This document shows positions 60,958-64,000 of a stretch of 64,000 nt of DNA, piece by piece. Location: contig NZ_JACVAB010000003.1 in assembly GCF_014851585.1 (NCBI RefSeq), positions 62,001-126,000 on the forward strand, written 5' to 3'. Both the position numbers and the translations under genes were made by a program. This DNA comes from Agrobacterium sp. AGB01 (GTDB lineage: Bacteria; Pseudomonadota; Alphaproteobacteria; Rhizobiales; Rhizobiaceae). Under the pieces are notes generated by a model, which worked only from the letters and a program-made list of their open reading frames with translations, was not told the origin of the DNA and did no database searches. Position 1 is the stretch's first letter. Every line of letters begins with the position of its first letter.

Positions 60958-61989
60958 ATGACGTTGTCAAATAAACATTATCTCACCCTGGACAACGTAA
61001 CAGCAAGCTACGGCGACCAGACGGCCGTCAACGGTCTGACGATTGAGGTGCCGAAAGGCGAACTTCTTTCGCTTCTCGGCCCCTCCGGCTGCGGCAAGAC
61101 CACAACGCTTCGCATGATTGCAGGCTTTGTCAAACCGACCATGGGACGGGTCATTCTCAACGATGAGGACATCACCAGAAAGCCGGTGCACGCCCGCAAT
61201 ATCGGCGTGGTCTTCCAGTCCTATGCGCTGTTTCCGCATCTGACAGCATTGGATAATGTCGGCTTTGGCCTGCGTATGCGACAGGTTGACAAGGCAAAGT
61301 GTCGTGAACGGGCGGCGGCAGCCCTTGAGACTGTGGGCCTCGGCCCCTACAAGGATCGTTATCCAACACAGATGTCCGGCGGCCAGCAACAACGTGTGGC
61401 GCTTGCACGTGCGCTGGTCATCGAGCCTGATGTTCTCCTCCTCGACGAACCACTTTCCAACCTTGATGCCCATCTGCGCGCCGATATGCGCAGCGAAATC
61501 CGCTCGCTTCAGCAGCGCCTTGGCATCACCACCGTCTTTGTCACCCACGACCAGCAGGAAGCACTGGCCATGTCGGACCGCGTGGCCGTCATGAGCAAGG
61601 GCATCATGGAAGAAATCGGCAAACCAGAACAGCTTTGCGACAATCCACGCTCTGCTTTTACGGCATCCTTCCTCGGTGCCCGGACCGTTATCGAAGGCCG
61701 CAGCGAAAATGGTGTTTTCCGCGCACCCGGCCTGTCCTGCACCGGCGCGCCAGATGGCGCAACCCGACTGGTACTGCGCGCCTCACGCCTTAGAATTACA
61801 GAGGAAGCCGGCCCGCTGACCCTGCCCGGCACACTCATCAACGCGGCCTATCTCGGAGACACCTGGGAAGCGGACATTCAGTCTGCAGCCGGTACGATCC
61901 GTGTGATCGTTCCCTCGGATCTGCCGCCACCACCGCTGGGCGCACCATGCAGCCTTCAGGCCCAGCCCGGCGGCGCCACCTTTATCTGA
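60958..61989 (+). CDS. ABC transporter ATP-binding protein, PotA/FbpC type
   Basis: The 343-residue ATPase has Walker A GPSGCGKTT, Q-loop VFQSYALFPHL, signature MSGGQQQRVALARAL, Walker [13 protein letters not shown] and H-loop FVTHDQQEA. A TOBE-like C-terminal domain (~240-343) follows. The start is ATG at 60958, but GAGG lies very close; TTG at 60964 would have better spacing. It is the first gene of an importer operon with the Tat-exported binding protein and the cut-off permease. Confidence 0.94.
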   Translation: MTLSNKHYLTLDNVTASYGDQTAVNGLTIEVPKGELLSLLGPSGCGKTTTLRMIAGFVKPTMGRVILNDEDITRKPVHARNIGVVFQSYALFPHLTALDNVGFGLRMRQVDKAKCRERAAAALETVGLGPYKDRYPTQMSGGQQQRVALARALVIEPDVLLLDEPLSNLDAHLRADMRSEIRSLQQRLGITTVFVTHDQQEALAMSDRVAVMSKGIMEEIGKPEQLCDNPRSAFTASFLGARTVIEGRSENGVFRAPGLSCTGAPDGATRLVLRASRLRITEEAGPLTLPGTLINAAYLGDTWEADIQSAAGTIRVIVPSDLPPPPLGAPCSLQAQPGGATFI

Positions 61990-62026
61990 CCCCACCCAAC
62001 ATCTGAACCGCACAGGAGTATTTGCA

Positions 62027-63085
62027 ATGACCCTATCGCGTCGCAATTTCAACAGGCTCGTACTTGGCGCAGGTGCTGGCGTTGGCCTCGCAGCTCCATT
62101 TCACATCATCCGCCCGGCCTACGCCGAAATCAAAAAAGGCGACGAACTTGTCGTCGGTATCTGGGGCGGCGCCCAGGAAAAAATCGTCAAAGAATATGTT
62201 GAAAAGCCGCTTGTCGAAAAATACGGCTGCAAGATTAGCTACGTGCTTGGTGGCACTGGTGACCGTCGCGCACGCGCCTATGCCGAGCGCGGTCGTCCAA
62301 GCTTCGACGTGCTTTACCTCAACATCTATGAGAGCCGTCAGGCCGTAAAAGATGGCGTAACGCAGGAGCCGACCGCCAACGTTGCCAATTTCGAAGCGCT
62401 TTACCCAAGCGCCCGCAAGGGAGGTTATGGCGTTGCCTTCAACCCTTGCACCATCGTTTACGACAAGCGCAAGGCATCCAAGCCGATCACCTCCTGGAAG
62501 GACCTCTGGAACCCGGAATGGAAGGGCCGCATCGCTTGGCCGGATGGGCTTGGCGCTGAAGGCATTTCTGCATTGATGATGACAGCTCGCGCATGGGGCG
62601 GCACTGAAAAAGACTTCGATATGGTGGTTGAAAAGGTGAAGGAATTGAAGCCTTTCGCTGCCATTCAGGCAAGTCAGGCACAGCTGTTTGAAATGTTCGA
62701 TCAGGGCATCTGCGATCTCTCCGTCGAGTTCGGCAGCTTCACCCGCTCTTACGCGGAAACCCGCAATCCGAACATCGAAATTGCGTCTCCGACTGAAGGT
62801 CAGGCACTGGCAATGAACGTTGCCTGCATCACCGAAGGCACCAAGAACCAGAAGCTGGCCGAAGAGTGGGTCAACCTGCACCTGTCCGAACCTTGCATGC
62901 TGGCCTATGCCCGCGAAATCTATTACTCCCCGACCGTCAACAACATCACCATTCCTGACGATCTGAAGAGCAAGCTGATCGTTGGTGATGAGCAGGTTTC
63001 GCAGCTGGTTGATTTTGATTGGGATTTCATCAACGCCAACCGCGCCAAATGGCAGTCCCGTTATGACCGGGAGATCGCCGGATGA
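62027..63085 (+). CDS. Polyamine/iron-type ABC binding protein with Tat signal
   Basis: This 352-residue protein has an N-terminal twin arginine (SRRNFNRLVLGAGAG) and hydrophobic stretch, cleaved after about AYAEI (residue ~34). The mature part starts LVVGIWGGAQEKIVKEYVEK and shows ARAYAERGRPSFDVLYLN and ITSWKDLWNPEWKGRIAWPD, typical of the PotD-like family (SBP_bac_6/8). Tat export implies folding before translocation. It overlaps the permease start by 4 bp. Ligand unknown. Confidence 0.92.
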   Translation: MTLSRRNFNRLVLGAGAGVGLAAPFHIIRPAYAEIKKGDELVVGIWGGAQEKIVKEYVEKPLVEKYGCKISYVLGGTGDRRARAYAERGRPSFDVLYLNIYESRQAVKDGVTQEPTANVANFEALYPSARKGGYGVAFNPCTIVYDKRKASKPITSWKDLWNPEWKGRIAWPDGLGAEGISALMMTARAWGGTEKDFDMVVEKVKELKPFAAIQASQAQLFEMFDQGICDLSVEFGSFTRSYAETRNPNIEIASPTEGQALAMNVACITEGTKNQKLAEEWVNLHLSEPCMLAYAREIYYSPTVNNITIPDDLKSKLIVGDEQVSQLVDFDWDFINANRAKWQSRYDREIAG

Positions 63086-64000
63086 CACGGTGGATAGGAC
63101 CGGCCCTTTCAGCACCGGTTACTTTTTGGCTACTTTTGTCTTTCGCGGCACCCATGGCCGCGATCTTCCTGCTGTCGCTTCACGAATACCCTGATCCGTT
63201 TGGACCACTGATCACTGCGCCGTCGCTGGCGCAGTATATTGGTATCGTCACCGACAGTTTCTATTTCCGCGTTGTGGGTGAAACGATTGCACTCGGCCTT
63301 GGCGTCACCTTGCTGACGGCCCTGCTGGGTTATCCACTCGCCTACTGGCTGGCCCGCATTCCGGTGAAATACCGGGCTGCGGCCTTCGCCATCATTCTCA
63401 TTCCGCTGCTAACCAATGTGGTCGTGCGTTCGCTCGGCATTATTCTGCTGCTTGCGCCGGACGGATTGATCAATTCGGTGACTGGCCTCGTTGGTATTCC
63501 CAAGGCCGCCAACATGCTGTTCAACCATGGCGCTGTGGCGGTTGCTCTGGCGCAGGTCTTCCTGCCCTTCATGGTTCTTGCGCTTTACGACAGCATGCAG
63601 AACACCTCACCGCGTGTGCATGAGGCTGCCGAAAGCCTTGGCGCATCGCCTGCGATGCGTTTTCTGACGGTCGACCTCCCCCTGTCGCTGCCCGGCCTGC
63701 GTTCCGGCCTTGTCATCGTCTTCCTGATGGCCAGTACAGCCTATGTGTCCGCCACCTTGCTTGGCGGCAAGAAGGTCTGGACGACAGGCATGCTGGTCAT
63801 GCAGGAGGCGATCAAGAACCTCAACGCACCGCTTGCCTCGGCGCTTGCGGTCATCATGACCATCACCAGCTTGGCGTTTGCTGCCCTATGCGGCATCGGC
63901 ATGAAACGTCTGATGCCATGGCTGAACGAGCGCGCCAGCAACCCGGTATTCCTGCCGAATATCATTGTCAGGCTGGCAGATACCGTCGGTTTCGTGATCG
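63082..64000 (+). CDS. ABC transporter permease, PotB type (3' end outside window)
   Basis: Open from the ATG at 63082 to the window end (306 codons). It has about six membrane helices, and the EAA loop HEAAESLGASPAMRFLTVDL is at residues ~180-199, as in spermidine/putrescine and related permeases. PotB-type permeases are usually about 280-300 residues, so the extra sequence after the sixth helix (MPWLNERASNPVFL) suggests either a longer tail or a fused second domain continuing beyond the window. Confidence 0.9.
   Translation, partial: MTRWIGPALSAPVTFWLLLSFAAPMAAIFLLSLHEYPDPFGPLITAPSLAQYIGIVTDSFYFRVVGETIALGLGVTLLTALLGYPLAYWLARIPVKYRAAAFAIILIPLLTNVVVRSLGIILLLAPDGLINSVTGLVGIPKAANMLFNHGAVAVALAQVFLPFMVLALYDSMQNTSPRVHEAAESLGASPAMRFLTVDLPLSLPGLRSGLVIVFLMASTAYVSATLLGGKKVWTTGMLVMQEAIKNLNAPLASALAVIMTITSLAFAALCGIGMKRLMPWLNERASNPVFLPNIIVRLADTVGFVI

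Noticed and set aside
62033-63115. 360-codon minus-strand open frame opposite the Tat-type binding protein
   Set aside because: Composition mirrors the sense gene and has no family motif.

Overview
The window looks like chromosomal, chromid or megaplasmid DNA from an alphaproteobacterium of the Rhizobiales (Agrobacterium/Rhizobium or Ochrobactrum/Brucella type). This rests on moderately high GC by eye, dense ATGA-overlapping operons, and six ABC importers in 64 kb, including CUT1, Fe/polyamine, Dpp and NMT1 types. There is no ribosomal or replication gene, and no phage or transposase gene is visible. The only RNA gene is a tRNA-Lys(CTT) at 26.46 kb. The species call is inference.

Layout. (1) 0-7.6 kb: a TctE/TctD-like kinase/regulator pair with a cut-off AfuA/FbpA-like binding protein points left. 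A PhnD-like binding protein, a fused FbpB-type permease, an ATPase and a second AfuA-like binding protein point right. Two TGACAGGA boxes one helical turn apart lie between them. (2) 7.6-18.7 kb: an amino-sugar regulon. The left arm is murQ, a CUT1 sugar importer, a Gfo/Idh/MocA oxidoreductase and cutC. The right arm is a BadF-type amino-sugar kinase, a HutC-type GntR regulator, an SIS deaminase (NagB-II type) and nagA. Together they fit ABC uptake of GlcNAc and probably MurNAc, cytoplasmic phosphorylation, lactyl-ether cleavage, deacetylation and deamination to fructose-6-P. (3) 18.9-25.7 kb: AraC-type regulator, TonB-dependent siderophore receptor and fhuDBC-like importer. (4) 25.7-30.1 kb: GNAT, tRNA-Lys, AAA ATPase, a GntR/FCD-like regulator with two winged-helix domains, and a sucrase/ferredoxin-like protein.

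(5) 30.1-39.9 kb, leftward: a Dpp-type importer followed by a serine hydrolase, a creatininase-family protein, an RraA-like protein, an N-formylglutamate-amidohydrolase-like protein and an alpha/beta hydrolase. (6) 40.0-45.2 kb: Lrp regulator, semialdehyde dehydrogenase, class-III aminotransferase, HpcH/HpaI aldolase and C-N hydrolase, an apparent omega-amino-acid catabolic set. (7) 45.3-60.8 kb: a large unnamed catabolic island bracketed by two LysR genes. It holds a cupin, cysteine hydrolase, AtzH/HpxZ-like protein, two paralogous FAD-linked oxidases, an NMT1-type importer split by enzyme genes, creatininase, CocE-like hydrolase, PDR/VanB-type reductase, amidase and gamma-glutamyltransferase-family hydrolase. 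(8) 61-64 kb: a polyamine-type importer with a Tat-exported binding protein, whose permease runs off the window.

The best candidate for an undescribed system is region 7, possibly cooperating with 5 and 6. It has many amide-bond and ring-opening hydrolases, two flavin oxidases, an orphan iron-sulfur reductase and its own importer, which together suggest a pathway for a cyclic amide or oxalurate/hydantoin-like N-compound. The substrate cannot be read from sequence.
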